A model generated the notes under the pieces. The model saw only the letters and a program-made list of their open reading frames with translations. It had not been told where the DNA came from and made no database searches. The translations under genes were made by a program, and so were the position numbers. Shown one piece after another: positions 16,957 to 26,880 of a DNA stretch of 64,000 bases. The stretch comes from Mucilaginibacter sp. (GTDB taxonomy: Bacteria; Bacteroidota; Bacteroidia; Sphingobacteriales; Sphingobacteriaceae), in assembly GCA_028288025.1 (NCBI GenBank), contig JAQBOM010000027.1, forward strand, positions 1-64,000, written 5' to 3'. Numbering within the stretch: position 1 is the first letter of the stretch; the number at the start of each line of letters is the position of its first letter.

Positions 16957-19728
16957 TTAAAACCTGATGTTATAATTAACAAACGGAATAGGGCTGGCGA
17001 AAATGGATAACTTATAGCCGCTTATAACGCCGCTTTGTTCTGTAAAAAATGTAGAATAAGCATTTTGGCGACCGGTTAAATTATAAACACCGATCGTCCA
17101 TGAATTATGCGTTTTCTGATGTATCTTATGGTTACCCTCTATGTTGAGCGAAAAATCAGATCTGAAATAATCCGGGATCCGGTAGGCATTCCTGTCAGAA
17201 TAAAACACCCGCTCAGAACCTGCGTACTGATATTTTGCTATAGGTAACGTAATAGGCCGGCCGGTACTGTATGCTACGTCTAATGACACACTGTAACGAT
17301 GGCTGAACTTATAATTACCGGTAAAGTTGAAGGCGTGGGGCTTATCATAATTTGCCGGATAATACGCGCCTCCATTTATTAGCTCTCCTGCATTAGGATC
17401 ATCCTGTTTCAAAAAAGTACGCGAATAGGTATAACTCATCCAGCCGTTTAATTTACCGGCGGTTTTTTTGATCAAAAATTCCACCCCGTATGCTTTGCCC
17501 TGGGTATTAATTACATCCCGTTCAATATGTTGATTTAGCAGCAGCACTGCCCCACTTTTATAATCCAGGTAATCCCTTATACGTTTATAATAGCCCTCAA
17601 CCGACAGTTCGATCGTATTTGATTTAGCGTTTTTAAAAAGCCCTAATGATATCTGGTCGCCATGTTCAGGTTTGATATTTGGATCGCTCAGTTTATAAAT
17701 ATCCGTTGGCGAAATAGAGGTTGAGTTAGACAGCAAATGAATATATTGATGCAGCGTGTTATACCCGGCTTTTATTGAAAGGTCGTCGCTTAGTAAATAA
17801 CGGGCAGATATCCTGATATCCGGCGCCATATATGTTTTAATTATTTTGCCGCTGCTATACGTTGTACTGTCCAATACGTTTACAGCCGCCTTAGGTAAAT
17901 TGAGTGCGTAATTGTCAATGGTTTGCGGCCCCAGGTAATTGTAGATATTCAGCCTTACTCCTGCACTAATTGTTAGGTTGTCCGTAACATCAAATTTATC
18001 GCCTAAATACAAAGCGTTCTCTAATGCATGCTCTGGCGCTATTACCTGCGGCAGTATTAGTGACTTAGTGCCGTTGGGTTCAAATGTGCCTGGGTCTACT
18101 TTATACAAAAGAGAGCTTAAGCCGAAATTGATCGTGTGCTTACTGCTTGCATAATAAGTAAAATCGGCCTTGAAATTTGATTGATTAATATCAAATCCCA
18201 GGTTATACGAATTAACCACATTGGCGCTGCTGGATATATTATATTGGTAGCGGTCAACACCTGCCGTTATTAAACTAAAAAGCTTGGTGTTAAAATTATG
18301 CTTCCATTTCAATAAAATACTTTTATTGCTGTAGGAATACGTAGTATCACTATTTAGCCGGAACTTATCTTTGCTAAGATAGCTTGACAAATACAAGTTA
18401 TTTTTGTCGTTTATCTGGTGGCTTATGTCCAGGTTAAAATCGTAAAACGAAGCAGAGCTATGCTTGTATGCTTCTGGTAACGCGCTTAACAGCCAATCGG
18501 AATAAGTGGTGCGGCCGCCAAATATAAACGACGTTTTGTCCTTTACAATAGGCCCTTCGATATTCAACCTGCTGGTTAACAAACCTATACCTGCCGATCC
18601 GGTAAATATCTTTTTATTGCCCTCGCGGTTGGTGATATCCAATACCGATGATAGCCTGCCGCCGAATTTCTCGGGGATACTGCTTTTGTACAGTTCAATA
18701 TCCTTTACAATGTCGGGGTTAAATGCAGCAAAGAAACCAAAAAAATGCGCGGGGTTATAGATCGTAGCGCCATCAAGCAAAATCAAGTTTTCATCTGCCG
18801 CGCCGCCGCGAACGTTAAACCCGGTTGTGGCCTCACCAACAGACGTAACACCAGGCAATGTCAACACTACTTTTAAAACATCAGCTTCGCCAAAAGCGGT
18901 TGGTATTTGCTTTATGTTTTTTATATCCAAACGGGTTACGCCCAGTTCAACACTTCGTACGTTTGCCACTTTATCGGCCGATATCTTAACCTCTTTTAAA
19001 GTGTTTACCTGCTCCTGCATTTCAATATTCAGCTTGCCGTCCGAATATAAAATGATCTGCCGCCTTGTATCGCGCATACCTATGCCACGTACATTCAGGA
19101 TGTGCCTTCCGCGTTGCAGCGTAATTGTAAAATAGCCGAACCGGTCGGTAGCAACGCCTGATTTTGTGTTTGCAATATATATGCTTGCCCCCGTTACCGC
19201 TTCTCCCGATTTAATATCCCTTATATATCCTGACAAAGTTGCATTGCCCGATTTTATCGCGTTTGTTTTAGCCCCTATTTCGTACAGTTTATTTTCCGTT
19301 GTTGCTTCTGGCACCTTTTTGTCTCTTTCATCAGTATAATCAACAACCGTTGTGGTTTGTTTAACAGGGGCATTTCCGGGGGTAGCCTGCATAAAACCCG
19401 AAGCCAGCTCAGTCCTTATCTGCCGTCCTTTAGTTAAAAACACCTGCTGTTGTGGTGTAATGGCATAGTGGAAATCGCTATTTTTGAAAGCCATATCCAA
19501 TACCGCCTCTAATGGTTTATCATTTACCTGTAGTGTAACTCTCAGGCTGTCGAATTGTATAGGATCATAGTAAAAGTGGAAATTGCTTTTTGATTCCAAC
19601 TCGCTTACAAATTGGGCAATAGTTGCCTGCTGAAAGTTTCCGCTGATCAATTTTACATTACTTTGTTGTGCCGACGCTATTTGTAAAACGAATAAAAGGC
19701 AGAAACTTAAAAGGTAAATTTTTCTCAT
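16957..19728 (-). CDS. TonB-dependent outer-membrane receptor with STN and carboxypeptidase-like domains
   Basis: 923 residues. Signal peptide (YLLSFCLLFVLQIASA), then an STN/secretin N-terminal domain at about 24-95 (FVSELESKSNFHFYYDP). A carboxypeptidase-regulatory-like beta domain follows at about 160-245 (LSGYIRDIKSGEAVTGASIY), then a plug near 260-370 (TTGFNVRGGAADENLILLDG, EKFGGRLSSVLDITNREG) and a 22-strand-type barrel to the C-terminal Phe (YNIRF). It should import a TonB/ExbBD-energised ligand. STN domains often signal to FecR/sigma factors, but no such genes are adjacent. It is followed at 4 nt by four DUF4249 lipoproteins and preceded at 2 nt by a secreted hypothetical gene, all one operon. 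Substrate not deducible. Confidence 0.92.
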   Translation of the reverse strand: MRKIYLLSFCLLFVLQIASAQQSNVKLISGNFQQATIAQFVSELESKSNFHFYYDPIQFDSLRVTLQVNDKPLEAVLDMAFKNSDFHYAITPQQQVFLTKGRQIRTELASGFMQATPGNAPVKQTTTVVDYTDERDKKVPEATTENKLYEIGAKTNAIKSGNATLSGYIRDIKSGEAVTGASIYIANTKSGVATDRFGYFTITLQRGRHILNVRGIGMRDTRRQIILYSDGKLNIEMQEQVNTLKEVKISADKVANVRSVELGVTRLDIKNIKQIPTAFGEADVLKVVLTLPGVTSVGEATTGFNVRGGAADENLILLDGATIYNPAHFFGFFAAFNPDIVKDIELYKSSIPEKFGGRLSSVLDITNREGNKKIFTGSAGIGLLTSRLNIEGPIVKDKTSFIFGGRTTYSDWLLSALPEAYKHSSASFYDFNLDISHQINDKNNLYLSSYLSKDKFRLNSDTTYSYSNKSILLKWKHNFNTKLFSLITAGVDRYQYNISSSANVVNSYNLGFDINQSNFKADFTYYASSKHTINFGLSSLLYKVDPGTFEPNGTKSLILPQVIAPEHALENALYLGDKFDVTDNLTISAGVRLNIYNYLGPQTIDNYALNLPKAAVNVLDSTTYSSGKIIKTYMAPDIRISARYLLSDDLSIKAGYNTLHQYIHLLSNSTSISPTDIYKLSDPNIKPEHGDQISLGLFKNAKSNTIELSVEGYYKRIRDYLDYKSGAVLLLNQHIERDVINTQGKAYGVEFLIKKTAGKLNGWMSYTYSRTFLKQDDPNAGELINGGAYYPANYDKPHAFNFTGNYKFSHRYSVSLDVAYSTGRPITLPIAKYQYAGSERVFYSDRNAYRIPDYFRSDFSLNIEGNHKIHQKTHNSWTIGVYNLTGRQNAYSTFFTEQSGVISGYKLSIFASPIPFVNYNIRF

Positions 19729-19730
19729 GC

Positions 19731-20483
19731 TTAGTTGGTTAAATGGTCATAATAAGTTGCAACCTTGACCATAGCCTCTTCCGGGTCCCTCCTGAATCTG
19801 ATTTGATTAGCTTTGACATATTGCTGAAGCTCTTTCTTTTTATCTTTAAAAACGTCGATTAGCGACCCCTGGCTCGAAACGTTGTAATAAACTTTATTTT
19901 TCCTGATATAAAAATCACGGGATGCGTTGTAATATCTTTCCGATGCCGCGGTTCCACCGGTATTTGTTTGAACGCTTTTCGAATGTTTAACCAACACCTC
20001 TGTTTTGCCATTATAAAGCTCATCATAATAACCGGATTTGATCCCGGATCCGTTATTTATGGTATCAGCATCAATGTTTACAAAGTGATGATCTAAAAAA
20101 TCGAAGCTTTTTACCCTGTATTTTATTAAGGAGAATTTTGAATAATGATTGTATAAAAGCACCGCGACTTCATCACTATACAAATCGTATAACATAGGCA
20201 CGCCGGTATAGTATAAGCCATCGTAATAAACGGAGCCGGGTGTAAATGCATTTATTTCCATAAAATAGGCGTTGCCTTTTATGGTGGGATCATAAAAAAA
20301 ATATTCGGGACCATTATACAAAGGCGACTGCTCGCCAATTGATGTATGATAGAGTATAACGGCATTGTTAAATGCATGCTGTTGCGAGCTGCTGTCGCCG
20401 GGAACCGCTTGAGCAAATGAGGTTTTGCATGCAATTACGCACATAACGCACGCGAGCATAAACAGGAAGGCATATCTTCTCAT
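19731..20483 (-). CDS. Secreted hypothetical protein, first gene of the receptor operon
   Basis: 250 residues, family not recognised. N-terminal signal peptide (FLFMLACVMCVIACKTSFAQA); the Cys-Lys after VIA could also act as a lipobox, but cleavage after SFAQA looks better. The rest is rich in Tyr, Asn and Asp with predicted strands (PEYFFYDPTIKGNAYFMEIN, YDLYSDEVAVLLYNHYSKF) and a basic C-terminal helix (VFKDKKKELQQYVKAN). It lies 2 nt before the TonB receptor, so it probably works with it at the outer membrane. The 236 nt upstream hold TATATTTC at 20526-20533 (minus strand), a weak -7-like element. Confidence 0.75.
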   Translation of the reverse strand: MRRYAFLFMLACVMCVIACKTSFAQAVPGDSSSQQHAFNNAVILYHTSIGEQSPLYNGPEYFFYDPTIKGNAYFMEINAFTPGSVYYDGLYYTGVPMLYDLYSDEVAVLLYNHYSKFSLIKYRVKSFDFLDHHFVNIDADTINNGSGIKSGYYDELYNGKTEVLVKHSKSVQTNTGGTAASERYYNASRDFYIRKNKVYYNVSSQGSLIDVFKDKKKELQQYVKANQIRFRRDPEEAMVKVATYYDHLTN

Positions 20484-20719
20484 GAATTTAGATTGTTAAA
20501 TCCTTGAATTTAGGTGGTTAAAAATGAAATATACGTGTCCTTGTATTAACAATCAAGAAGTTACCCCGAAAAAAAACAACCTGAACTTATTTTTTAGTTT
20601 ATTTTGTGTAACAATTTCATTACTGCTATACACGATGGTTTCTTCTCATAATACACATCACCTTTTAAAATAATTTTTTTTGTTTAACGTTTGTATATTA
20701 AAACCAATAATCTCTATTT

Positions 20720-20851
20720 ATGAAAGCTGTAAAAACATTATCTATTTTATTGTTGGCCATATTTGGCTATAGTGCCGTAAGCGCCCAAATGGTCCATCAC
20801 AGGTGGCATAAAAGGCATCATATAGTACATCAGCACCGCCAAAAAACTTAA
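20720..20851 (+). CDS. Tiny secreted histidine-rich peptide
   Basis: A 43-codon ORF: a clear Sec signal peptide (MKAVKTLSILLLAIFGYSA then VSAQ) followed by a mature tail of about 20 residues with seven His and seven Arg/Lys (HHRWHKRHHIVHQHRQ). It begins 69 nt before a strong terminator at 20855-20886, which starts 4 nt after the stop, so the ORF forms its own small transcription unit. The His clusters suggest binding of metal ions, haem or polyanions; that is inference only. No longer homologue is recognised. Confidence 0.65.
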   Translation: MKAVKTLSILLLAIFGYSAVSAQMVHHRWHKRHHIVHQHRQKT

Positions 20852-20854
20852 ATA

Positions 20855-20886
20855 AAAAGGCCCTCCGGATAACCGAAGGGCCTTTT
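20855..20886. terminator. Bidirectional intrinsic terminator
   Basis: 14-nt arms AAAAGGCCCTCCGG (20855-20868) and CCGAAGGGCCTTTT (20873-20886) with a 4-nt loop and one mismatch; T-runs follow on both strands. It ends the small plus-strand peptide gene and the minus-strand infB gene. Confidence 0.9.
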
Positions 20887-20905
20887 AGTATCTCGCCTTT
20901 GCAGC

Positions 20906-23857
20906 TTAAAGCTTGCGTTTAACTTCCACGTTTTCGTACGCTTCAACAATATCGCCAACTTCTATATTGTTGAAATTGTGAATATTTAACCCGCATTCAT
21001 ACCCGGTGCTAACTTCCTTAACGTCATCCTTAAAGCGTTTTAACGAAGCCAGTTCGCCGGTGTATATAACAACGCCTTCACGAATGATACGTATTTTGCT
21101 GTTGCGGGTAATTTTACCGTCAAGTACCATACATCCGGCAATAGTGCCCACTTTGCTGATCTTAAAGGTTTCGCGAATCTCAACGTTTGCAACAATTTTC
21201 TCTTCGAAAGTTGGTGCAAGCATGCCTTCCATCGCAGCCTTAATCTCGTTAATAGCATCGTAAATAATAGAATAAAGCCTAATATCGATCTGCTCCTGTT
21301 CAGCGAGCTTACGGGCGCCGCCTGATGGGCGTACCTGGAAGCCGATGATGATCGCATCAGAGGCAGAAGCCAGCAATACATCCGATTCGGATATCTGCCC
21401 AACGGCTTTCGAAATGATATTTACCTGTATCTGTTCAGTTGATAATTTCAGTAACGAGTCGGATAACGCCTCGATCGAACCATCCACGTCACCCTTAACA
21501 ATAATGTTAAGCTCCTTAAAGTTACCCACTGCCAAACGGCGGCCGATTTCATCAAGTGTGATGTGTTTTTGTGTACGTAAGCCTTGTTCGCGCTGTAATT
21601 GCAAGCGCTTGTTGGCAATTTCGCGCGCCTCAACCTCACTTTCCAGTACGTTAAATTTATCACCGGCTGTTGGTGCGCCCTGCATACCCAACACCTGCAC
21701 AGGCGTTGATGGGCCTGCAAATTCAACCCGCTGGCCGCGTTCGTTGGTCAACGCTTTCACCCGGCCGCTATAACAGCCTGCCAGTATCGGATCGCCTACC
21801 TTTAAATTGCCGGCCTGAACCAGTATGGTAGTTACAATACCGCGGCCTTTATCTAAAGCAGCTTCTATAACAGTTCCGACAGCGCGTTTATTCGGGTTAG
21901 CCGTTAATTCCAATAATTCGGCTTCTAATAATACCTTTTCCAGGAGCAGTTCAACATTTAAACCTGTTTTGGCCGAAATTTCCTGCGACTGGTATTTACC
22001 GCCCCATTCTTCAACCAAAATATTCATGGCCGAAAGCTGTTCGCGTATTTTGTCGGCATTTGCTCCCGGCCTGTCAATTTTGTTGAAGGCGAAAATGATA
22101 GGTGCACCTGCAGCCTGCGCGTGGTTTATGGCCTCCCGGGTTTGCGGCATCACGCTGTCATCGGCAGCAATTACTATAATTACAATATCTGTTACCTGGG
22201 CACCCCTTGCACGCATGGCTGTAAACGCCTCGTGGCCCGGTGTATCCAGGAAAGTTATTTTTCCTTTATTATCAGGCAACGTTACCTCGTAAGCGCCAAT
22301 GTGCTGGGTAATTCCCCCCGCTTCGCCGCCAATAACGTTTGTTTTGCGGATAAAATCGAGCAATGAAGTTTTACCGTGGTCAACGTGGCCCATTATCGTT
22401 ACAATAGGGGCGCGCGGCACCAGGTCTTCAGGGCTATCTTCCTGGTCAAGGTTGCCTTCTTCATCCTGCGGTTTTACAAATTCAATCTGGTAACCAAATT
22501 CGTCGGCAACAATGCTTAATGTTTCCGCGTCGAGCCTTTGGTTGATGGATACGAACATACCCAGGCTCATACAGGTTGAGATGATCTGCGTTACAGAAAC
22601 ATCCATCATGGAAGCCAGTTCGTTGGCAGTAACAAACTCAGTCACTTTTAAAACTTTCGACTGAAGCTCCTGCTCCATCGCCAGTTCTTCGGCGGTTGCA
22701 GCTACGTCGTCGCGTTTTTGACGACGGAATTTAGCCCGCTGCGCAAATTTACCCGACTTGCCCGCACCGCTTAAGCGTGCTAATGTGGCTTTAATCTGAT
22801 CTTGTATATCTTTTTCTGAAGGTTCCTCTTTAGGGCCTGTGTTCGCACCGGCAGTGCGGCTCCTGAAATCGGGACGGTTTCCGCCTCCCTGGTTTCCGCC
22901 AGCAGGATTATTTCCGCGGTTCCTGAAATCAGGGCGGTTTCCGCCATGTGGCTGCTGCTGCCCCGGAGGATTAGCCTGCTGTATGCCTGCATGGTTTCCC
23001 GACAGATTTGGCGGGGTATTGCCCTGGTGGTCCTTCCGTTTTCTTTTTCTTTTATGGTCTGCCGCGTTCGAATTTGATGATGACGCTACCGGGTTGCGTT
23101 TTGATTCGTTATCCGGTAAATCTATCTTCCCAATTACATTCGGGCCTGTTAACCGTGCGGCCTTTGCCCTTATCACTTCGTTATCCTGCGGCTCCTCAAT
23201 AGCTTCCGCCGGTGTTTCCGCTACAGGTTTAGCAACTTCAGGAACAACTTCCTTAGGTGCTTCCGCTTTTATTTCAGGTTTAGCAACTTCAGGAACAACT
23301 TCCTTAGGCGCTTCTGCTATTATTTCAGGCTGGGGCTTTGGTTCGGCAACTTCTTGTTTCAATGCCGGCTCTACCTTTTCAGCGGGCTTTTCAACCGGTT
23401 GAACTTTTCCGCTAAGGTTGTCAAGGTTTATTTTGCCTACTACCTTTACACCCGGCAAAGCGTCACTTTGCGTGTCATTTTTTGCCGGTTCGGGTGCAGG
23501 TTTTGGTTTTTCAACGGGAGGCGGGGCAGTGTAATGATGGCCGGTATTCTTTATCAGGATCTCTTCGTTCTCGAAATCTCTTGAACGGCGGTATTCACCC
23601 GGCTTTGCCGGAAGCTGACCGGGCTCTTGCTCTTCCTTCCTGATTTTCCCGATACTTATCTGCTTAGCCTCCTCCTTAATAATTTTATCAACAGCAAATT
23701 CCTTCAAAAGCGCGCCGTACATATCGCCATCAAGTTGGGTCATGGGGTGCTTTTGTACCTTATAACCCTTTGTTGCTAAAAAATCAACAATAGTACCCGT
23801 ACCGATATTCAGCTCTTTTGCTGCTGTAAATAATTTTATGGATTTGTCTTCTGACAT
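20906..23857 (-). CDS. infB: Translation initiation factor IF-2
   Basis: 983 residues. A GTPase that places fMet-tRNA on the ribosomal P site. An N-terminal IF2_N domain ([20 protein letters not shown]) leads into a long low-complexity linker (about 80-390) rich in Pro, Glu, Lys, then Gly-Asn-rich, with a 17-residue tandem repeat. A second IF2_N-like module follows, then the G domain with [34 protein letters not shown] and [11 protein letters not shown], and the C-terminal domains. Third gene of the rimP-nusA-infB order, 62 nt after nusA. Confidence 0.97.
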   Translation of the reverse strand: MSEDKSIKLFTAAKELNIGTGTIVDFLATKGYKVQKHPMTQLDGDMYGALLKEFAVDKIIKEEAKQISIGKIRKEEQEPGQLPAKPGEYRRSRDFENEEILIKNTGHHYTAPPPVEKPKPAPEPAKNDTQSDALPGVKVVGKINLDNLSGKVQPVEKPAEKVEPALKQEVAEPKPQPEIIAEAPKEVVPEVAKPEIKAEAPKEVVPEVAKPVAETPAEAIEEPQDNEVIRAKAARLTGPNVIGKIDLPDNESKRNPVASSSNSNAADHKRKRKRKDHQGNTPPNLSGNHAGIQQANPPGQQQPHGGNRPDFRNRGNNPAGGNQGGGNRPDFRSRTAGANTGPKEEPSEKDIQDQIKATLARLSGAGKSGKFAQRAKFRRQKRDDVAATAEELAMEQELQSKVLKVTEFVTANELASMMDVSVTQIISTCMSLGMFVSINQRLDAETLSIVADEFGYQIEFVKPQDEEGNLDQEDSPEDLVPRAPIVTIMGHVDHGKTSLLDFIRKTNVIGGEAGGITQHIGAYEVTLPDNKGKITFLDTPGHEAFTAMRARGAQVTDIVIIVIAADDSVMPQTREAINHAQAAGAPIIFAFNKIDRPGANADKIREQLSAMNILVEEWGGKYQSQEISAKTGLNVELLLEKVLLEAELLELTANPNKRAVGTVIEAALDKGRGIVTTILVQAGNLKVGDPILAGCYSGRVKALTNERGQRVEFAGPSTPVQVLGMQGAPTAGDKFNVLESEVEAREIANKRLQLQREQGLRTQKHITLDEIGRRLAVGNFKELNIIVKGDVDGSIEALSDSLLKLSTEQIQVNIISKAVGQISESDVLLASASDAIIIGFQVRPSGGARKLAEQEQIDIRLYSIIYDAINEIKAAMEGMLAPTFEEKIVANVEIRETFKISKVGTIAGCMVLDGKITRNSKIRIIREGVVIYTGELASLKRFKDDVKEVSTGYECGLNIHNFNNIEVGDIVEAYENVEVKRKL
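23226..23327. repeat. 51-bp tandem duplication inside infB
   Basis: Two adjacent 51-bp units (23226-23276 and 23277-23327), differing at a few bases, encode two copies of [17 protein letters not shown] (or the EIIAEAP variant) in the disordered N-terminal linker of IF-2. A typical site of slippage that changes linker length. Confidence 0.85.
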
Positions 23858-23919
23858 TTATTATACTTCTTTCTCTGCTATTTTGTGCAAAAATACTATT
23901 TTAATTTCGGTTATTGAGC

Positions 23920-25155
23920 TTATTCGAACTCAGCCTGCAGAATTGATAATACATCTTTAACCGTTTCTTCTTCAAGGTCGGTACGTTTTACCAATTCGCC
24001 AACTGTTAATGCGAGTACTGATTTTGCTGTATCTAAACCAATGCGTTTAAACTCATCAATGATCCAGCTATCAATTTCATCTGAAAACTCTTCGATGTCC
24101 ACATCCTCATCCAGTTCGTCGGCCTCGCGGTAAACATCGATCTCGTATCCTGTCAATTTACCGGCCAATTTAATATTATGGCCACCACGCCCAATGGCTA
24201 ATGATACCTGGTCGGGTTTTAAATACACTGCCGCAGTTTTTTTCTCGTCGTCAAGCTTAATAGATGTTATTTTGGCCGGCGATAAGGCCCGCTGAATATA
24301 CAGCTGGATATTATTGGTGTAATTGATCACATCAATATTCTCGTTTTTAAGCTCGCGAACAATACCATGGATACGCGATCCTTTCATACCTACGCAGGCA
24401 CCTACCGGGTCTATACGGTCATCGTACGACTCCACGGCCACTTTGGCCCTTTCGCCGGGTTCGCGCACTATTTTTTTAATGGTGATAAGCCCGTCAAAAA
24501 TTTCCGGAACTTCCATCTCAAATAAACGCTGTAAAAACTCCGGCGCTGTGCGCGATATAATGATCTTCGGATTGCTGTTCAGCATATCCACCTTATCAAC
24601 TACAGCTTTTACGCTATCGCCTTTTTTAAAGTAGTCGGCAGGTATCTGTTCTGATTTCGGCAGCAATAATTCGTTGCCTTCATCGTCAAGCACCAGTGTT
24701 TCCTTTTTCCAAACCTGGTAAACCTCGCCGGTCACGATCTCGCCTACACGGTCCTTATATTTCTTAAATATCTCGTCCTTCTCCAGTTCCAGTATCTTTG
24801 AAACCAGTGTCTGGCGTGCCGCCAGGATAGCCCGGCGCCCAAAACTTTCCAGCGTGATCTGTTCGATGTAATCGTCGCCAACCTCAAGGCTCGGGTCTAA
24901 TGTCCGGGCTTCTGCCAGTTCAATTTCCAGGTCGTCGTCCTCGCTGAAACCATCTTCCATCACCTTACGGGTGCGCCATATTTCAAGGTCACCGTTGTCG
25001 GTATTCACAATTACGTCGCAATTTTCATCTGTGCCATACTTTTTCCTGATCATACTGCGGAAAACGTCTTCCAGTACGCTCATCATGGTTGGGCGGTCGA
25101 TGTTCTTGAAATCTTTAAATTCCTGAAAAGAATCAATTAAATTAATATTGCTCAT
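23920..25155 (-). CDS. nusA: Transcription termination/antitermination factor NusA
   Basis: 411 residues. Binds RNA polymerase and nascent RNA. The N-terminal domain has NLIDSFQEFKDFKNIDRPTM; an S1 domain lies near 135-200 (VGEIVTGEVYQVWKKETLVLD), and KH domains follow with VGACVGMKGSRIHGIVRELKNENIDVI and SLAIGRGGHNIKLAGKLTGYEIDVY. A short acidic stretch and one helix-hairpin-like C-terminal module come last. It lies 4 nt after rimP. Confidence 0.96.
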   Translation of the reverse strand: MSNINLIDSFQEFKDFKNIDRPTMMSVLEDVFRSMIRKKYGTDENCDVIVNTDNGDLEIWRTRKVMEDGFSEDDDLEIELAEARTLDPSLEVGDDYIEQITLESFGRRAILAARQTLVSKILELEKDEIFKKYKDRVGEIVTGEVYQVWKKETLVLDDEGNELLLPKSEQIPADYFKKGDSVKAVVDKVDMLNSNPKIIISRTAPEFLQRLFEMEVPEIFDGLITIKKIVREPGERAKVAVESYDDRIDPVGACVGMKGSRIHGIVRELKNENIDVINYTNNIQLYIQRALSPAKITSIKLDDEKKTAAVYLKPDQVSLAIGRGGHNIKLAGKLTGYEIDVYREADELDEDVDIEEFSDEIDSWIIDEFKRIGLDTAKSVLALTVGELVKRTDLEEETVKDVLSILQAEFE

Positions 25156-25159
25156 TTTC

Positions 25160-25624
25160 TTACTTGAATGATATTAAAACTTTTGTTTCTGTTATTTGAT
25201 CTATCGGGATAACGGCCTCAGCAGGCTGCGCCTTTTTTCCCTTTTCTTTTATTTTTTCTTCAATAATAATGGCATCTTCTGTAATGCCGGTTAGCTTGCC
25301 TTCGCGTTTGCTGCCGTCGCGCATTTTTATCGCCAGGCTGCGGCCAACGTTTTTTACATATTGCCTGAGCGAGGTTAGCGGGGTGTCAATTCCCGGCGAC
25401 GAAACTTCAAGGTTGTAAGCCGTTTCAATCACATTTTCCTCTTCCAGGTGAAAGCCCACATGCCGGCTAATGGCCGCGCAATCAGCAATTCCAATCCCGT
25501 TATCACCATCAACCAGTATCATCAGCTTCCCGCTGGGGTGCATTTTTACGTCGACTAAATACAGGTTTGGCTTATCCGCGATTTTTTCTTCAACCAGATC
25601 TCTAACCCTTTTTTCAATATTCAT
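25160..25624 (-). CDS. rimP: Ribosome maturation factor RimP
   Basis: 154 residues, usual size. Needed for 30S subunit maturation. Visible segments are LMILVDGDNGIGIADCAAISRHV and the SSPGIDTPL motif, followed by a C-terminal SH3-like domain with RDGSKREGKLTGITEDAIIIEE. First gene of the rimP-nusA-infB operon. The start at 25624 is preceded by an ideal AGGAGG Shine-Dalgarno, which is unusual in Bacteroidota and abuts a 16-nt perfect palindrome (25635-25650). Confidence 0.95.
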   Translation of the reverse strand: MNIEKRVRDLVEEKIADKPNLYLVDVKMHPSGKLMILVDGDNGIGIADCAAISRHVGFHLEEENVIETAYNLEVSSPGIDTPLTSLRQYVKNVGRSLAIKMRDGSKREGKLTGITEDAIIIEEKIKEKGKKAQPAEAVIPIDQITETKVLISFK

Positions 25625-25634
25625 TCATCCTCCT

Positions 25635-25650
25635 CCCGATAGCTATCGGG
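25635..25650. repeat. 16-nt perfect palindrome in the rimP leader
   Basis: CCCGATAGCTATCGGG directly precedes the AGGAGG ribosome-binding site of rimP on the minus strand. It could be a dispersed repeat or a hairpin affecting rimP translation. Confidence 0.75.
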
Positions 25651-25665
25651 ATTGATTGATAAAAT

Positions 25666-25694
25666 AAAAGAGGGGACAAACGCCCCCTCTTTTA
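25666..25694 (-). terminator. Intrinsic terminator after the 25743-26159 lipoprotein gene
   Basis: Arms AAAAGAGGGG (25666-25675) and CCCCTCTTTTA (25684-25694). Read on the minus strand the stem is followed by TTTTATTTTA. It separates the upstream lipoprotein genes from the rimP operon. Confidence 0.85.
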
Positions 25695-25742
25695 TAATTC
25701 AGATGCAAATATAGTGATTTTTATCGGAGATTCAAGCGTTTA

Positions 25743-26159
25743 TTACTTAAAAATCAAATCTGTATGGCCCGGGTGGCCCAGTTTCTTTTTGCCTGTAATA
25801 AAATCCCATGCATCGTCGCCGCTACCGAACCGGTAGTAGCGCATAAAATAGGTTTGGTTCTTTGCAAAAGGTGTGTCGGGAGTGAATATAACGGCCCTAT
25901 CCTTTAGCTCATATTTCCCAGGCTGAACAGGCTGATAATCTTTCACATCCGTATCGGCAGGCATCCGGTAAACCGGGATAAGCCCCTGCCAAAGGCCCGC
26001 TGCGGTGTCGCGATTGATCTCGCTGATCACAGCATAATCAAGCCCGCTAAACTTAACCGACCGACCGCTATCAACCAGCGTTACTTTAACAACTGCCGGC
26101 TGCGGTTTGGGGCTGCACCCAAGACATAATAGCAGGATGATCCACGATTTTTTTATCAT
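25743..26159 (-). CDS. Small lipoprotein, hypothetical
   Basis: 138 residues from ATG 26159. The longer frame (to 26234) runs into the repeat at 26199-26284 and would bury the lipoprotein signal, so the internal start is preferred. Signal IKKSWIILLLCLGC with the lipid-carrying Cys at residue 15. The mature part has short beta-type segments (VKVTLVDSGRSVKFSGLDYAV, RAVIFTPDTPFAKNQTYFMR in separate parts). Family not recognised. It ends 49 nt before its terminator and lies 39 nt downstream of the repeat that separates it from a second lipoprotein gene. Confidence 0.7.
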   Translation of the reverse strand: MIKKSWIILLLCLGCSPKPQPAVVKVTLVDSGRSVKFSGLDYAVISEINRDTAAGLWQGLIPVYRMPADTDVKDYQPVQPGKYELKDRAVIFTPDTPFAKNQTYFMRYYRFGSGDDAWDFITGKKKLGHPGHTDLIFK

Positions 26160-26198
26160 AGCGGAGCTGAAATTATTTTTCAACGTTTGTTTATTGTT

Positions 26199-26284
26199 GG
26201 TGATTGGGTTGATTAAGTTATTTAATCCGATCAACCACCCACTTACTCAACTCAATCAACTACTCACTCAATCAACCCAACCAC
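26199..26284. repeat. Imperfect inverted repeat, TTGATT family
   Basis: Left arm GGTGATTGGGTTGATTAAGTT (26199-26219, one base longer than written here is not implied) faces repeated ACTCAATCAAC units up to 26284. It fills the gap between two minus-strand lipoprotein genes and reaches the stop of the upstream one. Confidence 0.6.
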
Positions 26285-26814
26285 TACTTCCCACCCGGAT
26301 TAGCGCTCAAGCTCAAAACCACCCTCACACTCGTATTTTGATTGATGTGATTATGCAGTTTATAAACCAGCTTAACCTGCACCTTCGGGTCGCGGATGAG
26401 TTCATCTAACGAGGCTGAATTTTCGATATCAAGCACCAGGCTGTTGCCAACGCCCGGTGTAATATCCGTGCGCGATGCCACCAAAACTTCATCCTTGCCG
26501 CCCGCCTTCGACAAATAAACTTTTGCCGAAACCAAATTGCCGATATTAAAATCCGACGGGTCGCGGGATTGCAGTTTTGCGGAGATCACCCGCACTTCGC
26601 TTACCTGGTCGGCGTTGGTGCCGCTCTTTTTAATGCTCTGGTCAAAGCTGCTGGCCGTGCCGGTTACTGAAAGCTCGTCGCCCACCGCCGATGAACGGGG
26701 TATGGTTAACGTAGCGGTATAAGGGAACGTTGATTTGATTGCCGATTGCAGCACGCCGCAGCCGGATAGTATCGCCAGCAGGGGTAAAATATAAAGTGTT
26801 TTTTTCGTCATCAT
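26284..26814 (-). CDS. Lipoprotein, hypothetical (beta-sandwich-like)
   Basis: 176 residues from ATG 26814 (26811 is equally possible). Lipobox LAILSGC with Cys near residue 19. The mature protein reads TATLTIPRSSAVGDELSVTG, LQSRDPSDFNIGNLVSAKVY, PKVQVKLVYKLHNHINQNTS; alternating polar and hydrophobic residues suggest a beta sandwich. Family not recognised. Probably attached to the inner face of the outer membrane. Its last codons touch the repeat ending at 26284. Confidence 0.7.
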   Translation of the reverse strand: MMTKKTLYILPLLAILSGCGVLQSAIKSTFPYTATLTIPRSSAVGDELSVTGTASSFDQSIKKSGTNADQVSEVRVISAKLQSRDPSDFNIGNLVSAKVYLSKAGGKDEVLVASRTDITPGVGNSLVLDIENSASLDELIRDPKVQVKLVYKLHNHINQNTSVRVVLSLSANPGGK

Positions 26815-26880
26815 ATAAAGTGGCGAAATATACATAGATAAATTAAAAATTGTAACAGCGCGCTTTTAACCACTCGTCTT

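Noticed and set aside
22839..23402. 187-residue plus-strand open frame opposite infB
   Set aside because: It mirrors the low-complexity linker of IF-2 and has no independent signals.
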